Positions 25,548 to 33,626 of a stretch of DNA of 64,000 bases are shown piece by piece (position 1 is the stretch's first letter; each line of letters starts with the position of its first letter). Made by a program: the position numbers and the translations under genes. Location: positions 41,026 to 105,025 of the forward strand of contig JAFGHX010000193.1 of NCBI GenBank assembly GCA_016929905.1, read 5' to 3'. Under the pieces are notes generated by a model. That model made no database searches and was not told where the DNA came from. It was given only the letters and a program-made list of their open reading frames with translations. The stretch comes from Kiritimatiellia bacterium. Lineage in GTDB: Bacteria > Verrucomicrobiota > Kiritimatiellia > JAFGHX01.

Positions 25548-26079
25548 CTATTGCCCGAGGATACGGGCGGCGTTGCCGGCGAGGATCGGCGCCTTCTTCA
25601 CGCGTTTCAAGACCGGCTCCAGTGTTCCGAGATTCCCCCATGTATGCAGGAGTACGGGCAGCCTGTTCCGCTCGGCGTATTCCCAGATTTCGGCGTATTG
25701 CGCGGAGGCATAGGGAATCTTGTTTGCGCTGTGCATCTTGATGCCGACCATGCCCTTCCCGATACAGCGTTTGACTTCGTCGAGCCCGAGTTCACGGTTG
25801 ACGGGGAAGCATGCGGCCCATCCGAGAATCCGTCCGGGAACCCGGGCCATGGCGGCCAGGACTTCGTCGTTGCCGTACCGCCACGTCGGCGGTCATGCAG
25901 CTCTGATGGGCGCAGACCATACGTTCGATCCCCACACGGTCCATCTGGCGCACCATCGCGCCCGCGTCGTGGCCCGGGATCGGATACTCGGTCCAGGCGC
26001 CCATGTGCGTGTGGATGTCCACGATGCCCTTCAGGCAGAGCGGCTCGCGTCTGAGAACGCACTGCACGAGCTTACTCAC
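25548..26079 (-). pseudogene. Decayed second copy of the amidohydrolase-2 gene
   Basis: GTG 26079 with GGAGGTGCGCT upstream starts a protein closely related to the one at 7896 (GIVDIHTHMGAW, PGHDAGAMVRQMDRVGIERMVCAHQSC). After CMTADV one extra G (GACGTGGCGG against GACGTGCGG in the intact copy) shifts the frame. The correct frame resumes as PGRILGWAACFPVNRELGLDEVKRCIGKGMVGIKMHSANK. Near the end 80 residues are missing: KKAPIL jumps directly to AGNAARIL, and GATCCT at both ends of the lost segment suggests slippage between short direct repeats. It overlaps the stop of the upstream fusion gene by 8 bases. Confidence 0.88.
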
Positions 26080-28924
26080 AGCGCACCTCCTTGATCAGGC
26101 GCGCCATGTTACGGAACGCGATATTCTCCGCATCCCGCTTCTTGAGCGTGGAGTAGCACAGGTAGCCGATTGCCGCCCCGGGTTCCGCGACGGGGAAGTT
26201 GGACGCGAACAGGATGCGGCGCGAGCCGCATCGGGCCACGAACATTTCCAGGCCCAGATTCCATGCCAAGGGCGCCGCGATCGTGATGTGCAGGTTCGTC
26301 ACATCGGCGAAAATGGGCAGCAGGTTCCTGTGCCGGTACGGGACGGAGGTGTAGATGAACGGAACGCGCGGATGCTTGGCCGGGAGCTGGGCGGTCGCGC
26401 CCGGCTCCTCCGGGAAGGCGGGTCCGCTGCCCCATCGTCCGCGTGCCTTGATCTGTTCGGCCGTCTTCTCCAGATTCTCGAACCCGCGCCCCAGGCTCAC
26501 CGACCCGAAGGCCGGCGTGTAGAGCACGCCGATGACGCTTCGCAACCCGTCGGCCTCGAGTGCCTCGACCGCGTCGAGCCAGGCGGTGATGGAGGCGGGG
26601 CTGCCGTCGGTCACCACGATCTGCCGATGCCCCCGCTCGGCGAAGAAGCGAAGGCTTTCGACACGATGGTCGTGGTTTCGGTTCAGAATCACGGTTGCCG
26701 GCGACACGCCTTCCCAGGCGCCTTTCAAGGAACCGTTCATCAGCCAGTATTCCCCACGCGCGGCGCCGTACGGGTCCATGATCGTGTTCCAGAAATAGAG
26801 TTCATAGTCCCGGTTGATCCGTTTCAGGAGGGTTTCAGACTTGCGAAGCGTCTCCGCAATGTAAGCGCCGGCATTGGCGTGGCCGCCGGCCGGGTCCCAG
26901 TTCGCCACCTGCCAGCCGTTGTGGCCCGGGGTGTAGCGGGTCGCGAACCCGGGCGGATCCGAGAACAGGGCATTCACGCGTTCGGCGTTGTCCTTGTGGA
27001 TCGCCCAGTACTCCGGCTGACACGCGCTGGCCGGCGGTGTAGAGCCGGTCATGTCCGCCCTCTGGTACCAGGAGACTTTCAGCCGCGCCCCGTCGCGGAT
27101 GAGCGATCCGTTCGGGATCCTCAGGCGCCGGTCTTCGACGACGAAGTCTTCCCCTTCCAGATACGAGAACTGCCGGTCAGCGGCCCGCACGGTCACGGGC
27201 AGCGATCGGCGCCGCACCGTCGAATAGAGGCCCACCTCACGCAGTTCGACGTCATCCAGCCAGAGCTTGCCTCGGAACGCGCGCCGGCTCCCGATCGAGA
27301 TCTCGACCGAGCGGTTGTCCAGGCTGTTGAAATCCACCTCGTGGCGGCCCCACGGCTGGTCCGCGCGGAACGGGCTCTCCAGATCCATGTACAGCGGCTT
27401 GTTGCCGGCGCCCAGTACGGTGATCCCGGAGGAACGCCCGGAGAACCCTTCGGTCCTTGCCCACACGGACACCGTGTACGCGCGATAGGGGGTGACAGCC
27501 ACGCTCTGCGCGAGCTGCACCGCGTCGGCGGCCTGGCTGCCGTTCGGGGCTCGGACGCAGAGGGAAGCGGAACCGCCGTGTTTCGTCTCGGCGTCCCGCT
27601 GAATGTTTGCGGCTGTCCCCGCCGTGCGCCAGGCGCGAGGCCGCCCGGCGTCCTCATCGTCCAGCCCCGGATTCAGAAGCCTGGCGTTCGCGTCGTCGGC
27701 TACCGTCGCCTCCCGGTTCGCCACCTTGAACGGGGTATCGCGCACGGGCAAGGCCTCGGCCAGATCCCGGTTTTCGATCGTCGCGTCCGTGCTGCCGAGA
27801 TAACTGGGAATCAGCACCAACCCCAGTTCGCTCGCCCTGCGCTGGACGGTGCGGACGCTCTCAAAATAGCCCGCATCCATCCGGTCGAGCGCGAGATAGT
27901 CGCCGCCGGAATCGTTCAGGATCAGGCCGTTGTAGCCAACGGCCGCCGCGCGGGTCATGACGTCGAGCAAATGCTGGACCGTCGCCGCGTCGCCCATCTT
28001 CCCGCGGTAGAGGACGTATCGTTTCTGGAACAGCTTGTCGGCGCCGGCCGGCGCCGGTGCCGGCGGTGCGGGCGGCGGCCACACCGCCGCCACGCCGGTG
28101 ACCAACCCGCCGCAGGCCACGACCCACGCTGCCGCGATACCGGCGACCTTCACCTTCGCCCAGAACAAGGCCTTCATGAAGTTCTGGGCGACCACAGCCG
28201 CGGCCCCGGCCGCGACGCCTTCGCCCGAAAGACCCGCGAGCGCCGCCGCTTGGCAGGCCGTGACGAACTCGACCGACGCCGCCTCTGCCGCCTGCTCGGA
28301 GAAGTAAGCCGCGAGCGCCGCGCCGGAAAGCGCGACGCCCTTTCGCTTCAACACCGCCCGCATCTTCTCGACCGCGCGCGAGACGCGCATGGCCACGGCG
28401 CCCTTGGTGCAGCCGAGCACCTCGGCCGCCTGCTGGTGGCTCATGCCTTCGAGGAAATGCAGAACGACGGCCTGCCGGTACGGACCGCGCAAGGCGGCGA
28501 TCGCGTCATTCAAATGCCCCTCGAGCCCCGTCCACCGGGAGACCTCGAACGGCTGCTCTCTTTCCACCTCCGCCATGGCTGCCGCCTCTTTCTCGCGCCG
28601 GCTCCTGCGCTGCGCCGCGCGGTTCATGTGCGATACCACCGAGCGCGCCGTCCAGAACAACCAGCTCGCCACCGCGCGCCTGTTCCGAATGGTGCCGGCC
28701 CGCTGCGCGAAAACGATGAACACCGCCTGCGCCGCGTCCCGCGCGCGGTCCGCATCCCCGCCGAGCTGGCGCCGGCACGTGCCGAGCACCATCGACGTGT
28801 GCCGCTCGACCAGGACGCGAAACGCGTCCTGCGACCCGTCCGCTAGAAAACGCGTCAGCAACTCCTCGTCGCTGGGCGTCCCCGCATCCGCGTCGTTCGC
28901 TGGAGATGTCCTGCTCTCTCTCAA
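26072..28924 (-). CDS. ECF sigma factor fused to membrane helix, TIM-barrel-like sensor and amidohydrolase tail
   Basis: A 950-residue fusion. Sigma region 2 spans about 30-100 (FRVLVERHTSMVLGTC, RAVASWLFWTARSVVSHM) and region 4 about 140-195 (LEGMSHQQAAEVLGCTKGAVAMRVSRAV). A linker ending MKALFWAKVKV leads into one membrane helix (about 259-281). Outside the cell it has a proline/alanine hinge, a glycosidase-like barrel with an inserted carbohydrate-binding-like beta-sandwich (about 400-520), and a last part (about 830-950: HPRVPFIYT, RRILFASNFPVAEPGAAIGYL) that is the C-terminal half of a family-2 amidohydrolase. The frame starts at TTG 28924, but a promoter-like motif ends only 2 bases before it, so the real start may be later (TTG at 28861). 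Confidence 0.8.
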   Translation of the reverse strand: MRESRTSPANDADAGTPSDEELLTRFLADGSQDAFRVLVERHTSMVLGTCRRQLGGDADRARDAAQAVFIVFAQRAGTIRNRRAVASWLFWTARSVVSHMNRAAQRRSRREKEAAAMAEVEREQPFEVSRWTGLEGHLNDAIAALRGPYRQAVVLHFLEGMSHQQAAEVLGCTKGAVAMRVSRAVEKMRAVLKRKGVALSGAALAAYFSEQAAEAASVEFVTACQAAALAGLSGEGVAAGAAAVVAQNFMKALFWAKVKVAGIAAAWVVACGGLVTGVAAVWPPPAPPAPAPAGADKLFQKRYVLYRGKMGDAATVQHLLDVMTRAAAVGYNGLILNDSGGDYLALDRMDAGYFESVRTVQRRASELGLVLIPSYLGSTDATIENRDLAEALPVRDTPFKVANREATVADDANARLLNPGLDDEDAGRPRAWRTAGTAANIQRDAETKHGGSASLCVRAPNGSQAADAVQLAQSVAVTPYRAYTVSVWARTEGFSGRSSGITVLGAGNKPLYMDLESPFRADQPWGRHEVDFNSLDNRSVEISIGSRRAFRGKLWLDDVELREVGLYSTVRRRSLPVTVRAADRQFSYLEGEDFVVEDRRLRIPNGSLIRDGARLKVSWYQRADMTGSTPPASACQPEYWAIHKDNAERVNALFSDPPGFATRYTPGHNGWQVANWDPAGGHANAGAYIAETLRKSETLLKRINRDYELYFWNTIMDPYGAARGEYWLMNGSLKGAWEGVSPATVILNRNHDHRVESLRFFAERGHRQIVVTDGSPASITAWLDAVEALEADGLRSVIGVLYTPAFGSVSLGRGFENLEKTAEQIKARGRWGSGPAFPEEPGATAQLPAKHPRVPFIYTSVPYRHRNLLPIFADVTNLHITIAAPLAWNLGLEMFVARCGSRRILFASNFPVAEPGAAIGYLCYSTLKKRDAENIAFRNMARLIKEVRCE

Positions 28925-28926
28925 GG

Positions 28927-28955
28927 TTAGACCCCGTCGGGCGTGAAGCGTTAAC
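28927..28955 (-). promoter_or_regulatory. ECF-type promoter motif, class II (GTTAAC-N17-GTCTAA)
   Basis: GTTAAC (28950-28955), exactly 17 bases, GTCTAA (28927-28932) within CGGGGTCTAACC. It is identical in layout to the site before the sulfatase at 32191 and places the fusion gene under an ECF-type promoter, possibly its own. Confidence 0.7.
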
Positions 28956-29143
28956 GGCTTTGTGCGTCAATCTTCATTTGACGAAGACAGAATGGCGCGG
29001 GCGAAACGCCCGCGCACTTGCAGTGTACCGCTGCCGCTCCGGGCTTTCAACCCCGTCCCGGGGCCACCCGCAATCTCCCGCCTTTCTCCCGTAGCAACGT
29101 GGGGCCACGGGCCGATCCAATGCCGAAGGCCCGGCTCGCCCCT

Positions 29144-30199
29144 TCAGCGCTTGGTCCTCCCGCGCTTCGCGCCGGCTGCCTGCCGTTTCGGCCCAAAGAC
29201 CGCCTGGTTCGCCTTGGCATAGAGCCCCTCGATCCCCAGCTCGAGGAACACGGCGATCTCGGCCAGGTAGTCGTCGATGATCTCCCATTCGGTCGGGATC
29301 GGCATGAAGTTCGGATGCCCGGCGTAGCCTTGCCGTCCTTCGCACGCGAGCCAGAACAGTTGGGCGTGTTTATGAACGACGCTCGAATTGAAATGGTGCG
29401 TGAGCGGCTTCGGCGGGTCGCCGTCGCCATGCATGGGGCTCAGCGGCCTGCTCTTGCTCTCAAACAACGCTTCGGCACGCTTCTGCCATTCGCGCGCGAT
29501 CGGCCAGTAGGGCGGCTCGTGCGAACGCGGCATCACGGCGATGTTCGAGCCGCAGGCGTGCAGATCGAAGAGGCCCTGCACGCCCCTGCCCTTCAGGTAC
29601 TCGACCAGATGCCGCACTTCGACGGCGCTGAAATCGTCCGGCGAGGTGCGCCGGTTGATCGCATAGCCCGCACCGTTGAACTGGCCGCCCATGAAGATGG
29701 CATCGTTCGGATCGAAGTAGTAGAGCGGATCGTCGGAGCCCGCCTCATACGGAATGAGCGAGCCGTCCTTCTTCAGGCCGCACGAGTAGACTTTGACGGC
29801 CTCGGTCGGCAGGCCGTAGAACGAATCGGGGCACACCACTCGCCCGTCGGGGTTAAGGATCGGAATCAGGTGCAGATGGACCTGATCGAGCAGGCGGCAC
29901 AATTCCGGATGCGGCCAGCCGTCCAGATCGACGCCCCGTTCCATCAGGTTGACCAGGTTCATGACCGCCGCCACGCCGCCGGGTTCGTGCCCGTGCGTGC
30001 CGCCCACGACCATCAGCGGCGTCTTGCCCTTGTTCGCGTACTCCACGGCGTGGATCGGATAGCTCAGCGACGAGAAACCGATCCGTTCGAGTCGCCCGCG
30101 CGCCAGTTTCGTGTGCAGATACGCCTGCACCTTCCCGAAGTTCGACAACCAGAAACGCGGTGTTTCGATCCTGGGAATCTTGAATGTCGGATTCGTCAT
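29144..30199 (-). CDS. M14-family zinc carboxypeptidase
   Basis: A 351-residue peptidase of the M14 carboxypeptidase family. The first zinc motif H-x-x-E is in GGTHGHEPGG (about residue 70), the substrate-carboxylate region is LHLIPILNPDGR, the third zinc ligand lies in FDLHACGSN, and the candidate catalytic Glu is in TEWEIID. Members cleave C-terminal residues from peptides; bacterial ones often act on murein peptides or glycan-linked amides. There is no signal peptide. GGAAAGGAGAGAGAC precedes ATG 30199. The 3' neighbour is the sigma fusion's promoter region, and the gene is followed by 219 bases with no other feature. Confidence 0.87.
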   Translation of the reverse strand: MTNPTFKIPRIETPRFWLSNFGKVQAYLHTKLARGRLERIGFSSLSYPIHAVEYANKGKTPLMVVGGTHGHEPGGVAAVMNLVNLMERGVDLDGWPHPELCRLLDQVHLHLIPILNPDGRVVCPDSFYGLPTEAVKVYSCGLKKDGSLIPYEAGSDDPLYYFDPNDAIFMGGQFNGAGYAINRRTSPDDFSAVEVRHLVEYLKGRGVQGLFDLHACGSNIAVMPRSHEPPYWPIAREWQKRAEALFESKSRPLSPMHGDGDPPKPLTHHFNSSVVHKHAQLFWLACEGRQGYAGHPNFMPIPTEWEIIDDYLAEIAVFLELGIEGLYAKANQAVFGPKRQAAGAKRGRTKR

Positions 30200-30280
30200 T
30201 GTCTCTCTCCTTTCCTGAGCGTCTATTCTGGAACTTGCTCGAGATCCCGGCCGCGGTTGGCTGTCGCACCACCTTCTTTT

Positions 30281-30626
30281 CTGCCCGCGAAAGCACGCGA
30301 AAGGGACGCGAAAAGGTCGTTGCGCGTGGCCCGAATCGCTCGGCAGTCATGCAGCAACTTTGAACTGTCTGCGCCGTCCTCGCCTTCCTGTTATCTACAC
30401 CAACACACGGCGCAAACAACTCAAAGTTGCTGCGTGCGCCGGGCCGCACGTTGAAGAAGACTTCACTCCCACCAAACAACCCGGGCTACGTTGCGGGAAT
30501 CGAGGCTTCCGCAACGCCGCGTTGCGGAAGCCCTTCGATTCCCGCAACAGACTCCTCGCCCGCCGCCGACCGGGACGCAAGGGCAAAGGCTCTTTTCGCG
30601 CTCCTTTCGCGCGCTTTCGCGGGCAC
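30281..30626. repeat. Composite inverted-repeat element, copy A
   Basis: Outer arms of 35 bases (30281-30315 and 30592-30626, built on CGCGAAAG units), middle arms of 25 bases (30351-30375 and 30409-30433, with CAACTCAAAGTTGC), and an inner hairpin at 30490-30548. Much of it recurs at 47749-48055. It fills most of the 582-base gap between the M14 peptidase and sulfatase genes. I see no protein-coding content. Confidence 0.85.
30490..30548. repeat. Conserved hairpin with 2-base bulge, copy A
   Basis: The stem opens GTTGCGGGAATCGA and closes TCGATTCCCGCAAC. The inner stem is GGCTTCCGCAACG/CGTTGCGGAAGCC with a 3-base loop. Two unpaired bases (CT) lie on the right arm. Copy B (47808-47897) keeps the outer stem and bulge but has a completely different yet complementary inner stem. 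Confidence 0.9.
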
Positions 30627-30781
30627 ATCTCCTCTACTCGGACTTGAAACTTGGCGAATGTCCCAAGAAATCAGCCGTGGGGCGCCCCCAGAAGAGCACA
30701 TCCCCTGCTTGCCGCGCCGAGGCGGGGACGTGCTCCTGAGCTACCCTCGACCGCTATCGCACGTCTGGAGACGTACGCTAC

Positions 30782-32191
30782 TCAGGCTTCCTCCAGTCTA
30801 CTTCCGATGCGGTCAGCCGCGCCGGCGGCGCAGCCGGCCGGGGGGTGCGGGGCCGCTTTGTCCAACTGCACGCGAATGAACGATTCCGCCCGCTCGTTCT
30901 CTGCCTCCGGCGAACAGATCCGCCGCAACTCACGCTCCATCTCCGCCGCAACGTCGGCCCGGGTGTCCGCCAGATTGTCCAATTCGTTCGGGTCGGCAGC
31001 CAGATCGAAAAGCTGATTGGGCGCGGAAATGTAGCGGATATATTTCCAGCGGCCTCGCCGCAGCATGTAGTAACTGGCGCGCGTCCCCATCCCGTGATAC
31101 TCGCTGAAGACCACTCGTTCCCGATCGTCTGTGGGGACATGCTGGATGGGTGTGCCCAGCCAGCCATTCGGCTGCTCGGCGCCGAGTGCCAGGAAGATCG
31201 ACGCGCGCAGGTCGTGAAGATCGATGGGCGTGATGACGTGCCGCCCGGTCGCGAAGTCCGGGCCGGCGGCGACACACGGCACGCGCGCGCAACCCTCATA
31301 CAGGCTGCCCGTCTTCCACAGCCCGAACTGCCCGATCATGTTCCCGTGATCGGAGGTGTAACACACATTCGTGGTTCCCAACTGCCCGGTCTCGGCCAAG
31401 GCGTCCACAAGCCGGCCGAGCTGTTGGTCCACCCAGGCAATGCGGCCCAGGTACCCACGGCGCGATCCACGGATCTGCTGCTCGTCGTAGAGATCCATTT
31501 CGTTGTGGCGCCGTAGGTCCTGCGCGTACGGGTGCCGGCCGGGCGCACACTCGGCGCCGTGCGCGGGCAGGTCGCCGCCGTCCTCAAACAGATCCCACAA
31601 CTCCGGTGTCGTCACGTGCGGATAGTGCGGCGCAACCACATTCACCGTCAGCAGCCAGGGCGCGTTGAGGGACAATCCCTTTCCCCGGATCCAGGCCACG
31701 GCCGCATCCACCTTCTTGCGGTCCGCCTCGAACGCGTTCTCGTCCGGGCCGTAGCGATTCGCGCGTCCGGCTGCACCCTCGCAAATCGACAGAGGATCCC
31801 GGCTGACCCGGGCGTCGCCCGGGTAGTTCCAATCGGCAGTCGGCAGCAGGACTTCCGAGAAGCCCAACGTGTCGCTGCGCCCGTAGACATGCAGCTTTCC
31901 GACATAGGCCGTGTGCACGCCCTGTTTGCGAAGCACGGCGCCGTAGGACGGATACCCGGTCGGAACGTCGATGAAACAATTACTGTACGTCTGCAGCGCG
32001 TGCACCCGCTGCCCGGCCATGAACGCGCTGCGGCTCGGCACGCACAGGGGCGACGGGCAATAGGCGTTGCGGCAAAGAGTCCCCCGCGCGGCCAACCGCA
32101 TCATGTTGGGGGTCCGCGCCTGCGGGTGGCCGTACGGCGAGCTGTAGAACGGATTGTGACTGTCCGACATCAGCAGGACGACGTTGGCCAT
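30782..32191 (-). CDS. Formylglycine-dependent sulfatase
   Basis: A 469-residue type I sulfatase. Metal ligands start at D10 (LLMSDSH), and the modification motif C50-V-P-S-R (PLCVPSRSAFMAGQ) supplies the cysteine that is oxidised to formylglycine by a separate enzyme. The second metal site is TSDHGNMIGQFGLWKTG. Such enzymes remove sulfate from sulfated glycans or other esters. No signal peptide is visible, so it may act on imported oligosaccharides. GGAGAGG precedes ATG 32191, and a class II promoter motif lies 33 bases upstream, linking it to the ECF fusion system. Confidence 0.93.
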   Translation of the reverse strand: MANVVLLMSDSHNPFYSSPYGHPQARTPNMMRLAARGTLCRNAYCPSPLCVPSRSAFMAGQRVHALQTYSNCFIDVPTGYPSYGAVLRKQGVHTAYVGKLHVYGRSDTLGFSEVLLPTADWNYPGDARVSRDPLSICEGAAGRANRYGPDENAFEADRKKVDAAVAWIRGKGLSLNAPWLLTVNVVAPHYPHVTTPELWDLFEDGGDLPAHGAECAPGRHPYAQDLRRHNEMDLYDEQQIRGSRRGYLGRIAWVDQQLGRLVDALAETGQLGTTNVCYTSDHGNMIGQFGLWKTGSLYEGCARVPCVAAGPDFATGRHVITPIDLHDLRASIFLALGAEQPNGWLGTPIQHVPTDDRERVVFSEYHGMGTRASYYMLRRGRWKYIRYISAPNQLFDLAADPNELDNLADTRADVAAEMERELRRICSPEAENERAESFIRVQLDKAAPHPPAGCAAGAADRIGSRLEEA

Positions 32192-32224
32192 GGCCTCTCC
32201 CGGAAATTCCCACTTTCTGTAGGG

Positions 32225-32253
32225 TTAGACCCCGCTGGAGGCCGGATGTTAAC
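32225..32253 (-). promoter_or_regulatory. ECF-type promoter motif, class II (GTTAAC-N17-GTCTAA)
   Basis: GTTAAC (32248-32253), 17 bases, GTCTAA (32225-32230) in GCGGGGTCTAACCC, ending 33 bases before the sulfatase ATG. This is ideal promoter placement, and the match to 28927-28955 is exact at both boxes. Confidence 0.75.
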
Positions 32254-32317
32254 GTTCTTTTCGCAACCGCAGAGCTTGCAGGCGACACGCGGAGAAGGGA
32301 GACTGCGATACGCATCG

Positions 32318-32458
32318 TCATGACCGTTTCTTCCGGCTGCGGCCGCTCAGCCTCTCCGCGCCTCGCTCGTAGCCTATTCGTTCGCCGGCCTGGTCATGGA
32401 TCGCTACCTTTACCGCGGCGGACAATAATGGGCACATGAACAGACTCATGTCTTTCAT
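32318..32458 (-). CDS. Possible small protein (46 residues)
   Basis: ATG 32458 has GGAG seven bases upstream and encodes a short peptide (MKDMSLFMCPLLSAAV..., ending SGRSRKKRS) with a hydrophobic start and basic tail. It lies in the 515-base divergent gap before the sulfatase and would precede the class II promoter. I do not recognise it, and it may be chance. Confidence 0.25.
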   Translation of the reverse strand: MKDMSLFMCPLLSAAVKVAIHDQAGERIGYERGAERLSGRSRKKRS

Positions 32459-32634
32459 TACCACTCCTGTCTCCATATAATCCTCCCGCCCGTGGACAAC
32501 GTCCGCGAGGATTCCGGGGCGACCTGGGCGAATGTGCGGATAAGGATTGAGACGCGGCGGGAGTGGAAAGAGGCGCGGGCTGCGCTTGCGCTGTGCCGCG
32601 CCGACGTTTGACGACCCGGAACCTCTGGACCCGA

Positions 32635-32661
32635 TGGAGGGCGAGCGTCTCGCGAGCCGGG
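32635..32661. repeat. MITE-like element, isolated right end
   Basis: TGGAGGGCGAGCG followed by TCTCGCGAGCCGGG, matching the other copies exactly. No left end is recognisable. It sits 45 bases before the start of the next gene. Confidence 0.7.
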
Positions 32662-32706
32662 TATCGTGCGAACCGCGAAACGGCGCCGTTTCGATCGAAA
32701 GGTTCC

Positions 32707-33564
32707 GTGCGGCTCACGCCGCAAGACGTGTGGGGAAGCCTCGATCATCCCGGAGCCGGCAACATGCCCATCCTCGCGCAAGACAGACGGGAATACGTCC
32801 GAGAAGTGACCGAGCTCTCGCTGTGGCTGGCACAGCGGAACGCGGCACCGGGCATCCCATTCGAGACCACATTCACCAACATCTCGCCCGTATACCGGCT
32901 CACCGTTCTGTGGGACGGCGCCCATCACCCGGCCGAGGGACACGACGATCGGAGGTGGACGCGCATTCTGCGCGAACTCAACACGGCCCGCGAGGGCGTC
33001 GACCTGAACGACAGCGCGGCATTCGAAGAAGAGGGCCTGCATATCCTATGGCCCTATCTCGAGCCCCGCATCGAGAAGGACGTGGCGGCCTGGCCCTGGA
33101 TTCCATCCACCTACGGCACCAAGCCCACGGGAACCGGGGAGTATGGATTCTTTCTGTATGAAATCAAACAAGGACAGAGCGGAGAGCCCGTGGTCGACCT
33201 GCACATGGGCAACGCGCTCGCGCCCGATTCACCGTTCCGGGATCTTGACGCGCGCGTCGGCGAACTCGTTCGCCTGCTCGATGACGCACAACGCCGAGCG
33301 CCCTCGGCTGTCCGACTGGAATCCACGACCTGGCTGAACGGTCACGGGACATTCCTGGGGCTATTCCCGGCAGAATGGGCGCGCTCCCCCCAACCGGAAC
33401 CGCTCGGCTACGCGTACAACTGGTGGGGCCAGTTCGTCAACCGCCGCGGCGGATTCCATCAGCGCAACGGCGCCCGTCTGCGAGAGTCCGGCCGGTTCCC
33501 CTACCCTTGCACGCGGTGCGAGTGCCGAATCGAATCACTCAGAAGGTATCTGTGCGAGAAGTAG
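32707..33564 (+). CDS. Conserved-looking protein of unknown function
   Basis: A 285-residue soluble protein with no signal peptide or membrane helix. GTG 32707 is chosen because GAAAGG precedes it and the upstream frame is repeat DNA. Visible features are PFETTFTNISPVYRLTVLWDG, a LVRLLDDAQRRAPSAVRLESTTWLNG stretch, NWWGQFVNRRGGFHQRNGARLRESGRFPYP, and a C-terminal cysteine cluster C-x2-C-x-C (PCTRCECRIESL). The composition is that of a real gene (balanced hydrophobic core, aromatic residues). I cannot assign a family. The cysteines could bind metal. Confidence 0.75.
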   Translation: MRLTPQDVWGSLDHPGAGNMPILAQDRREYVREVTELSLWLAQRNAAPGIPFETTFTNISPVYRLTVLWDGAHHPAEGHDDRRWTRILRELNTAREGVDLNDSAAFEEEGLHILWPYLEPRIEKDVAAWPWIPSTYGTKPTGTGEYGFFLYEIKQGQSGEPVVDLHMGNALAPDSPFRDLDARVGELVRLLDDAQRRAPSAVRLESTTWLNGHGTFLGLFPAEWARSPQPEPLGYAYNWWGQFVNRRGGFHQRNGARLRESGRFPYPCTRCECRIESLRRYLCEK

Positions 33565-33568
33565 GCCG

Positions 33569-33623
33569 GGCGTCTCGCCTGGCCTTGGCCGGCCGAGACG
33601 GCCGGCCGACCTGCCGGCAGGTC
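33569..33623. terminator. Bidirectional hairpin cluster between convergent genes
   Basis: GGCCGGCC-GAGAC-GGCCGGCC (33587-33607) and the perfect 16-bp palindrome GACCTGCCGGCAGGTC (33608-33623) lie in the 62-base gap between two converging genes. There is no T-run; termination is inferred from position and stem strength. Confidence 0.55.
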
Positions 33624-33626
33624 GGG

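Noticed and set aside
26003..28846. A 947-codon open frame on the plus strand opposite the sigma fusion
   Set aside because: Its translation is rich in Arg, Pro, Ala, His and Gly without hydrophobic periodicity, and it mirrors a well-supported gene. It is an antisense shadow typical of high G+C DNA.
30535..30548. TTCGATTCCCGC resembling a tRNA T-arm, also at 47884-47897
   Set aside because: The bases pair in a long uninterrupted hairpin; there is no D-arm, anticodon arm or 7-bp acceptor of normal tRNA length.
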